DNA of 64,000 bases from Salinimicrobium sediminilitoris (GCF_020866905.1 NZ_JAIVCC010000002.1:310001-374000), one strand, 5' to 3'; shown: positions 53,824-61,910, numbered from the stretch's first letter. Notes: a model not told the origin generated them from the sequence alone. Made by a program: numbers and translations.

Positions 53824-54642
53824 TTAGAAAACTTTGTTGCTATCAAATTCTAATTTCGAATGTTTCATTTCTTTGGTCAGTAATAGTTTCCAACCATCTG
53901 CAGGATCGACAGCAATGTATACTATTCCATCATAATCGGATGGAATCTCAATATTATCTTTGACTAAAGCACAAACATTGTTTCTGCCGAGTTTACCAAG
54001 GAAATATCCTAGTTCCAATATTACATTTTGTCTAGCTCTAGGTTTGAGGTCTCCTGGCTTATCCTTAGTATTCCCTATGTCGTCTGGTGTCATTAGAATA
54101 ATAGCAAAATGAACGTCCGAATGTTTTTCGAATTTTTCAATTATCGTGAGCCCTTCATTTACTTGCTCGTGTAGGATAATCGGGATCAAACCTAGTTTTT
54201 CTAAAAATCGGGCTGTCTTCTCTTTTAATTCGTTGTCGTGACCGTGAACTAAAAAAACTTTTTTCGAACTTAATTTTTTAGAATTTACAGGGATTGTTGG
54301 TTTGGCAGCAGCAAGTTCAAAAGTTTCTTTACTTTCAATAATACCAGTTGCTTGGTCTATTACATCAGTTAATATAGGCGTGATGTCAATTCCATACGGG
54401 GTATCAAAAATGACATCAAATGGATCAATCGATTTCATCACGAATCCACCAATCATTGGGGGTGGCGCAATATCCATAAATCTGGCGATTCCTGTCCGTC
54501 TAACAATCTTCTGAACTAGAGGTTTATTTTTATTTATTTTAGTTCTTAGTTCTCGGTATTCTTCCTTAGTGCAACCTACTTCAAGTTTAAGTATATCTCG
54601 TTTAAATTCCTCAAGTTTTGTCAGGGCTTGTTCTTTATTCAT
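53824..54642 (-). CDS. Cassette gene: TIR-like nucleotide-binding protein
   Basis: A 272-residue cytoplasmic protein. The C-terminal ~150 residues have the TIR-like predicted nucleotide-binding fold (PF10137 type): KKVFLVHGHDNELKEKTARFL, HFAIILMTPDD, RARQNVILELGYFLGKLGR. This domain occurs in anti-phage signalling systems. The N-terminal part is helical with a central region VIFDTPYGIDITPILTDV of unknown fold. A single-gene defence role is an inference. Confidence 0.82.
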   Translation of the reverse strand: MNKEQALTKLEEFKRDILKLEVGCTKEEYRELRTKINKNKPLVQKIVRRTGIARFMDIAPPPMIGGFVMKSIDPFDVIFDTPYGIDITPILTDVIDQATGIIESKETFELAAAKPTIPVNSKKLSSKKVFLVHGHDNELKEKTARFLEKLGLIPIILHEQVNEGLTIIEKFEKHSDVHFAIILMTPDDIGNTKDKPGDLKPRARQNVILELGYFLGKLGRNNVCALVKDNIEIPSDYDGIVYIAVDPADGWKLLLTKEMKHSKLEFDSNKVF

Positions 54643-54662
54643 ACTTTGTTATTATTGCTGCC

Positions 54663-54784
54663 AACGTCCCGTATAAAAACAGTGCGAGCTGGCGAGCGTG
54701 ATTGTCCGCAGGACGATCAGGCGTTGCAAGCGAGCAAAGACTTTCGATTCGAAACAGGTTTTAGCATTGTTTTTATATAATGTT
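54663..54784. repeat. Cassette site s36, type A1
   Basis: Hairpin right arm GGACGATC. Right end GTTGTAGCACGTTT matches AAATGTGCTACAAC before s37. Confidence 0.87.
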
Positions 54785-54911
54785 GTAGCACGTTTTATTT
54801 TTCACTCGTTACTTTTTTTATTGTATTCCGAACAGTTTCATAAGCAGCTTTATAATTCTTGTCCGTTCAAGTAAATATAATTTTCATATTCTTGGTTGCC
54901 ACGGGTTTTTA

Positions 54912-55082
54912 TTAGAAAACTTTGATTGTCAAAAAAGCAATTATTAATCCGAGGATGATTAGGAAAAATAAATTTCGCGCCCATTTATCTTTTTTTTGCT
55001 CTTCTTCAAGTTCAGTTTTTCCAAACCTTATAATTAGCCACCAAAGAAATCCTCCAAAATCTGTTAGTGCTCGATATCGCAT
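54912..55082 (-). CDS. Cassette gene: 56-residue membrane protein
   Basis: ATG 55082, 56 codons. The N-terminus MRYRALTDFGGFLWWLIIRFGK is followed by a charged linker (TELEEEQKKDKWAR) and a C-terminal helix (NLFFLIILGLIIAFLTIKVF). The order of features and the position close to the cassette start support a real gene. After the stop the same frame continues with coding-like sequence, so an older gene may have been longer. Confidence 0.6.
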   Translation of the reverse strand: MRYRALTDFGGFLWWLIIRFGKTELEEEQKKDKWARNLFFLIILGLIIAFLTIKVF

Positions 55083-55126
55083 TTTAATTTATCTAAGGTT
55101 TCAGTTTTTTTTGTCAAATGTGCTAC

Positions 55127-55249
55127 AACGTCTCGTATAAAAACAGTGCGAGCCGGCGAGCTTGATTGTCCAGCAGGACAATCAGGCGTTGCAAGCGAGC
55201 ACGGAGGTTCAAATTGAGACAGGTTTTAGCATTGTTTTTATATGTTGTT
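55127..55249. repeat. Cassette site s37, type A1
   Basis: One extra base in the hairpin loop (ATTGTCC-AGCA-GGACAAT). Right end GTTGGCAGCTGTGC matches GGCATTGCTGCCAAC before s38. Confidence 0.87.
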
Positions 55250-55792
55250 GGCAGCTGTGCTGTTTTCCCATTCAATTTTTTTTAACTGGTAAAAATTATG
55301 AGATACAGCTTCATATTGAAATTCATCAATTTTAGACATACCTATTTTTTCTAAAATTCTAGTTGAAGCTAAGTTATTCTTGTCAGCCATTGCAAAAAGA
55401 GCTTTTTGATTCATTTTATAAAATCCGTAATTCAAACAGGCTTGTGCACTTTCAGATGCGAAACCTTTTCCCCAAAATCTTCTAAGAAAACGATAGCCTA
55501 AATCATAGTAGTTACTTCTGCCATTTATCGGGTCAGTAATAAATTTGAATCCACTCCAACCAATAAATCTTTCTGTTTCTTTTTCAATAACAGCCCATCT
55601 TCCTATTCCATTTTCTCTGTATTGCAGATTGATAAATTCAACAATGGCTATTGCTTCATTTAAAGTCTTAATGGGCTTTTTCCCTAAAAAGGTATGCACT
55701 TTAGGATCAGAATCAAGCTCATAAATACCTTCTGCATCTTCCTTGCACAAATCCCTTAATATTAATCTTTCTGTTTCTATGTGGATCTTCAT
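55238..55792 (-). CDS. Cassette gene: GNAT acetyltransferase (RimJ/RimL-like)
   Basis: A 184-residue acetyltransferase: IETERLILRDLCKEDAEGIYELDSDPKVHTFLG at the N-terminus, IGWSGFKF, DLGYRFLRRFWGKGFASESAQACLNYGF (acetyl-CoA loop RxxGxG/A-like), and KNNLASTRILEKIGM, all typical of RimJ/RimL-type N-acetyltransferases. Substrate unknown. The end TAANNI and stop are written by site s37. Confidence 0.9.
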   Translation of the reverse strand: MKIHIETERLILRDLCKEDAEGIYELDSDPKVHTFLGKKPIKTLNEAIAIVEFINLQYRENGIGRWAVIEKETERFIGWSGFKFITDPINGRSNYYDLGYRFLRRFWGKGFASESAQACLNYGFYKMNQKALFAMADKNNLASTRILEKIGMSKIDEFQYEAVSHNFYQLKKIEWENSTAANNI

Positions 55793-55852
55793 CTTCCTGG
55801 TTAATTGATTATACTCAATTCTTTATTGGGGATTTTCTATGGCATTGCTGCC

Positions 55853-55976
55853 AACGTCCCGAATAACGCAAGTTGCGGATTGGGAGACTCAGATTTATCA
55901 GTTAAATATTGGTTTTAAAAGGTAGTCAAAAATGCCATTTTTGAAAGGTATTCCGCAATTTGTGTTATTCATTGTT
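55853..55976. repeat. Cassette site s38, type B
   Basis: Arm AATAACGCAAGTTGCGG and TCAAAAATG-C-CATTTTTGA hairpin. Right end GTTGGCAACTGGCC matches GGCTTGTTGCCAAC before s39. Confidence 0.88.
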
Positions 55977-55987
55977 GGCAACTGGCC

Positions 55988-57256
55988 CTATAACAGTTTC
56001 TGTGAGTATTGTTTGTTGACCACCCTATCTCGCATAGAAGCTTTGTCATTGAAATTTCTTGAAATGTTTCTTACTATATCACTGTAGTTGTCCTCCTCTT
56101 CAGATTTTTGATGATAAAATATCTTTATAGAAGAGCAATTTATGTGTTCAAACATTGTGTTAAGAAGAGTACGATCTGAAATTCCACAGGAATGTCCGAT
56201 TATAAAAATTTGATACCTCTGGCTATTGATAAATTCTAATAGGCTCTTATAATTGGAAGATTCTAGGTAATTAATTGATTTTATATTTTCTAAATACTCA
56301 TTGTTATTGAGTTTTTCAATATTAGAATACTCATCATCTAACTCGTCCCCAAACCCAAAGATTATGGGAGATTTTTCATATTTATTAATACTTCCATGAA
56401 TATGATTCACAGAAACTTTGGTGTCAAAATCATCGAAGTGATTGAAAGTTTTCGGTCTTGTATAAAAATCTTCCGTAAATGTATAATTGAAATTTAAAAA
56501 TAAGGTTTCTTCTGGAACCATGTTAAAATCATTGCTAGCACCTGGGGACTGAAGCAGTCTACGGATAGTAGTTCGTGGATTATATGAATTCAAGAGTTTT
56601 CTCAATAAAGCTTGTTTACTTCCCTCGACTCTTTCTAAATCTAGTTTCCCTTGTTTAATTTCGTTTATTTCTTTTTCTAAATTTTTATATTCTATTTCAA
56701 CAATTTCATTTAATGCATCTTCGGAAAAGTCTCGGGGATTTAATAACTCGAATAATTTATAACCAATAGTCTGCTCAGTCCTATTATGCCATTGATAATT
56801 TCTTTTAAAATTTTCATTTATAGATGTTAGATATTCCCTTAGAAGATCTTTTATTCTTTGAAAGTCTAAGTTTAGTTGGGAGATAGAATAGTTTTTTAGT
56901 GCATTTCCGTTTTTTTTATAAATATCTTTTAGTAGCGAATAATATTCATTTTCAACATCAACCCAAGATTCAATATTAGATTTCTCAGTTATCTTCTCCA
57001 GAAATTTATTTTTGAAAATGATATCCTCTTTGAAATCCTTCAATGTTGCTTTCAAATCATTATAACTATTGCCAGATAAAAATCCCGAAGGAGATTTATT
57101 TATGATAACTTCATCATTTTCAAATTTTCTTCCTTGAGGACTTTTTTTAATTAAGGCAATAACCTCTTCCCAATAATTATCCAAAAAGTCTTTATAGGTG
57201 GTTTTCATTTCGTGTGCTAAATCGAAACCGTTACCTATTAATATTATTCTATTCAT
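55988..57256 (-). CDS. Cassette gene: AbiH-family abortive infection protein
   Basis: The largest cassette product, 422 residues. It begins MNRIILIGNGFDLAHEMKTTYKDFL, the AbiH signature (IGNGFDxxHG/E), and has LFLNFNYTFTEDFY, VNHIHGSIN, IIFGFGDE and FIIGHSCGISDRTLLN, all in the AbiH order. AbiH proteins act in abortive phage infection; the mechanism is not known to me. No signal peptide. Confidence 0.9.
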   Translation of the reverse strand: MNRIILIGNGFDLAHEMKTTYKDFLDNYWEEVIALIKKSPQGRKFENDEVIINKSPSGFLSGNSYNDLKATLKDFKEDIIFKNKFLEKITEKSNIESWVDVENEYYSLLKDIYKKNGNALKNYSISQLNLDFQRIKDLLREYLTSINENFKRNYQWHNRTEQTIGYKLFELLNPRDFSEDALNEIVEIEYKNLEKEINEIKQGKLDLERVEGSKQALLRKLLNSYNPRTTIRRLLQSPGASNDFNMVPEETLFLNFNYTFTEDFYTRPKTFNHFDDFDTKVSVNHIHGSINKYEKSPIIFGFGDELDDEYSNIEKLNNNEYLENIKSINYLESSNYKSLLEFINSQRYQIFIIGHSCGISDRTLLNTMFEHINCSSIKIFYHQKSEEEDNYSDIVRNISRNFNDKASMRDRVVNKQYSQKLL

Positions 57257-57279
57257 AAATTTTCATTAGGCTTGTTGCC

Positions 57280-57403
57280 AACGTCCCGGCTATCAAAAGT
57301 GGCGTGTAGGGAAGAGTGCACTTTCAGTTGAACCGGCTGTTTCTAATGGAAATAAATGTAGGAAATAAGTTCTCAAAAAAGCCATTTTTGGATAGCCATT
57401 GTT
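57280..57403. repeat. Cassette site s39, type C with compensatory arm change
   Basis: Arm GGCTATCAAAAGTGGC pairs with GCCATTTTTGGATAGCC: compared with other type C sites (GGTTAAC/GTTAACC) both arms changed together. Right end GTTGTACACAGGC. Confidence 0.87.
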
Positions 57404-57416
57404 GTACACAGGCTTT

Positions 57417-57929
57417 TCAATTACAAGTTGTATAAGAATTAGCACATTGCATTTCGGGTTCTATCCATCCTTCGAATACTTTCCCGTTCCAAACCAATCT
57501 TACCAAGGCCCATTGATTCTGACAATCTAAAATTTGGTAAAACTCAGGGACATATTCATTCAGTTCAGCTCGTACTTTGGTTTTTTTATCTGGAGCACTA
57601 AAAAATTTTAGAATTTCATCGGGATGGTAGTTTCTGGCATATAAACCAATTTCCTTTTCTTTCTTTATCCATCCAACTATGGGGTCAGAGTCAAAAGCGT
57701 ATTTAATTTCAACTTTAAAAAAATCTGGTTGAGTTTCAAGAATATCAAAAGACAAGAAGTTTTCCTCTTGTGTTTTGTTTTGAAGTGCAGCTATTGGCAA
57801 TCCTTTTGGATGGTCGTAAACTTGAATAACTTTGTCAGATTCCCAATTGGCTATTCCGCCACAACCAGCTTCCTGTCCGTATGACCAGGAAGTAAGAAGG
57901 ACCAAAATAAGAGTTTTAAATTTTGTCAT
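57417..57929 (-). CDS. Cassette gene: exported SH3-like protein
   Basis: A 170-residue exported protein (signal LILVLLTSWSYG, mature start QEAGCGG). It contains SH3-like beta strands (VIQVYDHPKGLPIAAL, KVEIKYAFDSDPIVGWIKKEKEIGLYARNY, WALVRLVWNGKVFEGWIEPEMQC). Probably a cell-envelope protein; function unknown. Start ATG 57929; upstream frame is attC. Confidence 0.74.
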   Translation of the reverse strand: MTKFKTLILVLLTSWSYGQEAGCGGIANWESDKVIQVYDHPKGLPIAALQNKTQEENFLSFDILETQPDFFKVEIKYAFDSDPIVGWIKKEKEIGLYARNYHPDEILKFFSAPDKKTKVRAELNEYVPEFYQILDCQNQWALVRLVWNGKVFEGWIEPEMQCANSYTTCN

Positions 57930-57943
57930 ATTAGCTTGTGTAC

Positions 57944-58065
57944 AACGTCCCGTATAAAAACAGTGCGAGCTGGCGAGCTTGATTGTCCGCAGGACAATCA
58001 AGCGTTCCAAGCGAGTACAGAGCTTCGATTTGAGACAGATTTTAGCATTGTTTTTATATGTTGTT
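57944..58065. repeat. Cassette site s40, type A1
   Basis: Hairpin intact. Right end GTTACCCAACGTAG matches CTATGTTGGGTAAC before s41, one mismatch at position 11 only. Confidence 0.88.
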
Positions 58066-58558
58066 ACCCAACGTAGTTGTATTCCGATGTTTTATCTGGT
58101 AATGATTGGGTTAAACGATTGTAGTTCATATTATCCATTCGAGTATGGTATTTTTTTAAACCAATTGTTTTAATCACCACATTATTTAAATCACTAAACA
58201 TTTTCTTTTTCCATAGGAGCTTATGGATTTTTCTTGTCGGAAGTTCAATTTCTTCTTCACCTTTAAAAAAGATAATATCCCCTTCATTTATTTTAAGATC
58301 AGTCGGGATGTACTTTAGCCAGGACATCAGCCAACCACCACCGAAAGTCAGTCCGAGTGAAAGTATGAATGTCAGATAAATGTTTTGATGAAGAAATTCA
58401 AGGTAGTAAACCAAGGTCAGTTCAAGTGGAAGGTAGTAGCCAAAAAAGAGAATTCCACCCGAGATCAGTAACAATAAAATCCCGATCAGGAAAATCCATC
58501 CTCCAATTTTATTAATCAGTGGTCTTTCTTGACCTACTTCAATTTTTACTATTTCCAT
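58064..58558 (-). CDS. Cassette gene: membrane protein
   Basis: A 164-residue protein with two membrane helices (GGWIFLIGILLLLISGGILFFGY; NIYLTFILSLGLTFGGGWLMSWL) and a soluble C-terminal domain (INEGDIIFFKGEEEIELPTRKIHKLLW). The TAA stop is part of the cassette edge (GGGTAAC). Unknown function. Confidence 0.7.
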   Translation of the reverse strand: MEIVKIEVGQERPLINKIGGWIFLIGILLLLISGGILFFGYYLPLELTLVYYLEFLHQNIYLTFILSLGLTFGGGWLMSWLKYIPTDLKINEGDIIFFKGEEEIELPTRKIHKLLWKKKMFSDLNNVVIKTIGLKKYHTRMDNMNYNRLTQSLPDKTSEYNYVG

Positions 58559-58574
58559 TTTTTCTATGTTGGGT

Positions 58575-58696
58575 AACGTCCCGTATAAAAACTGTGCGAG
58601 CTGGCGAGCTTGATTGTCCGCAGGACAATCAGGCGTTGCAAGCGAGCACGGACTTTCGATTTGAGACTGGTTTAAGCATTGTTTTTATATGTTGTT
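58575..58696. repeat. Cassette site s41, type A1
   Basis: Hairpin intact. Right end GTTACCCACAGTTAT matches ATAATTGTGGGTAAC before s42. Confidence 0.88.
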
Positions 58697-58704
58697 ACCC
58701 ACAG

Positions 58705-59262
58705 TTATTTTTCCACAATTATTTTCGTCAGTTCTTGAAATGCTGACCATCTATAGGACGGATAATGAGTTATTAGCAAAGTTGAATCCTTTGAAATTAT
58801 ATAATTAGCAATTCCACTATGGGAAACCGATTGAGGAGTTGATATTTTGTGCTTTGTAAGGTCTATAATACTTTTTTCAATTAATTCCAATATTTCTCTA
58901 TTAGATGAAATCCGATCCTTCTCAATCAATTTTGCAGGTTCCTTTTGAGAATATGGATCCTCACAATTAATTATTGATTTTTTATAATCAAGTAAAATTC
59001 TTCCATCGGGGTTATTTTTGTAAATCCGGAGTTGTTCTTTATCTCCGCCCCATTCACCACATTTGTCATTTCTTTGTATCAAATAAATCTCTTGATAAGA
59101 ATCTATGATCTTTAATAAATCCGTTTCCTGAGTAACACTTGAAACAGTTTGTTCCTGTAAGGCTATAAAATCTTCCTGGGCTGTAGCTTTCTTATCCGGG
59201 CTTCGATCAGAGCAGCTTAGCAGAAAAAATCCAAGCGCAATTAATAAAATCAGTTTTCTCAT
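58705..59262 (-). CDS. Cassette gene: lipoprotein
   Basis: A 185-residue lipoprotein (MRKLILLIALGFFLLSCSDRS, Cys17). Mature part polar and helical with CGEWGGDKEQLRIYKN and VSHSGIANYIISKDSTLLITHYPSYRWSAF. Unknown function. Confidence 0.74.
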   Translation of the reverse strand: MRKLILLIALGFFLLSCSDRSPDKKATAQEDFIALQEQTVSSVTQETDLLKIIDSYQEIYLIQRNDKCGEWGGDKEQLRIYKNNPDGRILLDYKKSIINCEDPYSQKEPAKLIEKDRISSNREILELIEKSIIDLTKHKISTPQSVSHSGIANYIISKDSTLLITHYPSYRWSAFQELTKIIVEK

Positions 59263-59272
59263 AATTGTGGGT

Positions 59273-59396
59273 AACGTCTCGTATAAAAACAGTGCGACGA
59301 TTGCCGGCGTTGATTTTCCGCAGGAAAATCAGACGCAGCAAGTACACACAGGCATTCGATTCGAGACTAAAATAAGTATTGTTTTTATATGTTGTT
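59273..59396. repeat. Cassette site s42, type A2
   Basis: GATTTTCC/GGAAAATC. Right end GTTACCTCACGTTT matches GAATGTGAGGTAAC before s43. Confidence 0.87.
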
Positions 59397-59663
59397 ACCT
59401 CACGTTTGTTTGTCCGCTGTGACCATTCCAGCTATGAGTTAATGTTCATATTTGCCTGGACGTTGAGCTTGAATCGACCGTCCGTTACCGCGTCTGAATA
59501 AAGTCCGCCGTCGTGATCGACCAGAACATTTGCCCAATAAAGGTCTCAAAAATGGCTTTTAGGAACCGACTTTTTGAACCAAAAACTGCGACTGGAATTA
59601 TCAGAAACCTTACCTCTCAAAAATGGCAAAAAATAACTGCCTTTCCAGTTAAGAATGTGAGGT
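59397..59663. other. ORF-less cassette
   Basis: 267 bp without a plausible gene on the cassette strand. Contains two CTCAAAAATGGC motifs (near 59550 and 59612) and GTCCGCTG/GTCCG words, so it belongs loosely to the ORF-less group. Confidence 0.6.
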
Positions 59664-59784
59664 AACGTCTCGTATAAAAACAGTGCGAGCTGGCGAGCTT
59701 GATCGTCCGCGGGACAATCAGCTCAGCAAGCGAGCACGGACTTTCGATTCAAGACTGATTTAAGCATTGTTTTTATATATTGTT
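59664..59784. repeat. Cassette site s43, type A1
   Basis: Hairpin GATCGTCC/GGACAATC (one G-T type change) with loop GCG. Right end GTTGTAAGTAGGGC matches GCCTTACTTACAAC before s44. Confidence 0.86.
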
Positions 59785-59796
59785 GTAAGTAGGGCT

Positions 59797-60402
59797 TTAT
59801 CTTTTCAGTGCAATATTTTCGTGAACCCACTTCGCTTCATCTTCCGGTTCAATTTCTCCGACTTTACTGCTACATCTACTAAAAGTCGCAGCTGGGAAAT
59901 CATATGGCTTACTGTCGTCAAAATAAGGTCCGACAACTCCTAACATCCAACCATTTTTAGAAGCCCAATGAGGTTCGTTTGTCATATACCTAAAAACGTG
60001 ATAATACACATCATTTCCGTCAAACTTGATAGTTACTCTTTTCAAATGCTTTATATCGTCTGGTGCTTTGTCTAATTCGGTTGGAAATTCAAGCCAGTTT
60101 ACCAAATTACTTTCAGCTCCACTTTCTATTGTCAAAAATTCTTTAGGAAACAATTCCGCTTTATTGTGCTCTGACAGAATTTGATAAGTCACTTCTCTAG
60201 TTTTATTGTCTTGAGCGTATTTTAAAACTTCTTCTTCGTTTAAATCATTTCCATTTTCCAAATTTTCATAAAGTGGGTGAATTCGCTCAAATCTCAATTT
60301 ATGGGTTTCTGCACTTTCCTTTCTAAATGCAAAATATCTATAAATCATAAAGACTATGATTAACAGAACAACAATTCCAATTATGATAAATACTATTTTC
60401 AT
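59797..60402 (-). CDS. Cassette gene: membrane-anchored protein
   Basis: A 201-residue protein with one N-terminal helix (IVFIIIGIVVLLIIVFMIYRYF) and a soluble domain with NPHWASKNGWMLGVVGPYF-like and GATFSRCS-like segments (read here as EPHWASKNGWMLGVVGPYF and AATFSRCSSKVGEIEPEDEAKWVHEN). Function unknown. Confidence 0.72.
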   Translation of the reverse strand: MKIVFIIIGIVVLLIIVFMIYRYFAFRKESAETHKLRFERIHPLYENLENGNDLNEEEVLKYAQDNKTREVTYQILSEHNKAELFPKEFLTIESGAESNLVNWLEFPTELDKAPDDIKHLKRVTIKFDGNDVYYHVFRYMTNEPHWASKNGWMLGVVGPYFDDSKPYDFPAATFSRCSSKVGEIEPEDEAKWVHENIALKR

Positions 60403-60425
60403 ATTTCGTTTTTCGCCTTACTTAC

Positions 60426-60548
60426 AACGTCTCGAATAACGCAAGTTGCGGCTTGGGAACTTGAATTTTTCAGTTAAAGACTTAATTTAAAAGGTCCCAA
60501 AAAATGCCATTTTTGAGAGGTGTTCCGCAATTTGTGTTATTCATTGTT
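60426..60548. repeat. Cassette site s44, type B
   Basis: Arm AATAACGCAAGTTGCGG, CAAAAAATGCCATTTTTG hairpin. Right end GTTGTGCATAGTAC matches GTATTATGCACAAC before s45. Confidence 0.87.
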
Positions 60549-61010
60549 GTGCATAGTACTTTCATTTCTTTCATAAATCCATTTAGTGGAATAAATACTA
60601 ACAATTCCGCCCAAGACAGTAGCCCAACCAACAAAAATCCAACTCCAAAGACAGAACACAAATACTCCAAGAATTCCCATTAAAGGGTTAATCGGAGGAG
60701 AGAAAAAGTGCACGTCCATAATCCAATATCGGAAGTTCAATTCCAATGTTATTAAATACCAACACAACCAATGTGAAAGTAGTCCAGTTAATATTGCTAC
60801 AATAATATAATTCTGATGATTAAATCTATTCTTCTTTTCAATAATATATTTGGCGAAGAGTTTTCCAGTTATAAATCCCGAAATCCCAGAGTAGATATAG
60901 AAATATCTATAATCGTTACTTATAGCTGTAGTTGAAATCCATATTCCGACAATGATTCCGATGATAGAAAATAGTATTCCAAATAAAGTCGAGAAAGATT
61001 TAATTTTCAT
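60537..61010 (-). CDS. Cassette gene: polytopic membrane protein
   Basis: A 157-residue protein with four to five helices (TLFGILFSIIGIIVGIWI, IYSGISGFITGKLFAKYII, IIVAILTGLLSHWLCWYLI, MGILGVFVFCLWSWIFVGWA). C-terminal residues MHNNE and stop are encoded by site s44. No family recognised. Confidence 0.7.
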   Translation of the reverse strand: MKIKSFSTLFGILFSIIGIIVGIWISTTAISNDYRYFYIYSGISGFITGKLFAKYIIEKKNRFNHQNYIIVAILTGLLSHWLCWYLITLELNFRYWIMDVHFFSPPINPLMGILGVFVFCLWSWIFVGWATVLGGIVSIYSTKWIYERNESTMHNNE

Positions 61011-61034
61011 TTAAGCTTAGTTCGTATTATGCAC

Positions 61035-61156
61035 AACGTCTCGTATAAAAACTGTGCGAGCCAGCCAGAATGATTTTCCGAAGGAAAATCAGACGCTGCA
61101 AACCAGCCAGGTTTTTCGATTAGACTTTAAAGATAGCATTGTTTTTATATGCTGTT
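61035..61156. repeat. Cassette site s45, type A2-like
   Basis: Hairpin GATTTTCC-GAA-GGAAAATC with GCCAGCCAGAAT on the left and AACCAGCCAGG on the right, so the second stem differs from the others. Right end GTTGTGAGTTG. Confidence 0.84.
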
Positions 61157-61407
61157 GTGAGTTGTTGTTTTATTTGTCCGCTGCAAAGAAGCCTTAAAAA
61201 GGCCAATTTGAACACTTTTCCCGAAAATCAGCTGCGGTCAAAAGTCCGCTTATTCACAAGCAATAACATCCAAATTCACCAAAAAAAGCGCCACTTGCGC
61301 CCGAGTGATGATTTTAACCCGTAGCTTTTTTTCTTCCCGGAAAAACTGTATTTGCTGATTAACTAAAATTTGCCGACTGCGCTCCCACCCGCTTTGCAAT
61401 GACTCAC
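61157..61407. other. ORF-less cassette homologous to 44448-44705
   Basis: Shares word order with 44448-44705 (see there) at clearly reduced identity. A diverged duplicate cassette; no plausible gene. Confidence 0.6.
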
Positions 61408-61529
61408 AACGTCTCGTATAAAAACTATGCGAGCTGGCGAGCTTGATTGTCCGCAGGACAATCAGGCGTTGCAAGCGAGCACGGAGCTTCGATTTGAGAC
61501 TAATTTAAGCATTGTTTTTATACGTTGTT
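61408..61529. repeat. Cassette site s46, type A1 (first cassette)
   Basis: Complete. It belongs to the cassette next to the integrase. Right end GTTACCCAATG matches CATTTTGGGTAAC at the attI-like junction. Confidence 0.87.
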
Positions 61530-61910
61530 ACCCAATGTGCCGCCCGCCTGAGTGAGCCGCCCGAGTAATCTGCGTTTCTTATTCTTTATTTTCCAGGTCT
61601 GAGTGAGAGTCCGCTGCGTTTTGATTTAAACTCTAAATTTCTTCCCTCTCAAAAATGGCAATTTTTCGTCCGATTATTTTTGTCCGCTTTGAGTGAGCAA
61701 GTCCGTTTTAGTTTATTTTGAAAATCTGATTTTCTTACTATTCAAAAATGATGTTTTTAGCACCTTTTAATTATCCGCTTGAGTGAGTGATCCGTCGCAA
61801 TTCTTCTTTTAAAACTCAATTTATATTTCCTCCCAAAAATGGCATTTTAGAAGGCCGTTATATTCGAGTCATTTTTTTTCGGCGTTTTGTTTGTCAGCGG
61901 CATTTTGGGT
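61530..61910. other. First cassette, ORF-less, ~92-bp tandem units
   Basis: Three units marked by CAAAAATGNNNTTTT near 61652, 61746 and 61838. Same opening words as 35417 (GCCGCCCGCCTGAGTGAGCC). The newest position of the array, by the integrase, is thus occupied by a non-coding cassette. Confidence 0.7.

Noticed and set aside
30840-58010. Protein frames that begin inside the sites (for example SCGQSRSPARTVFIRDV or IKTVRAGELDCPQDNQ)
   Set aside because: Type A sites are open in one minus and one plus frame, so the same peptide recurs at many places; it follows the repeat, not a gene. Gene starts were moved to the first ATG after the site.
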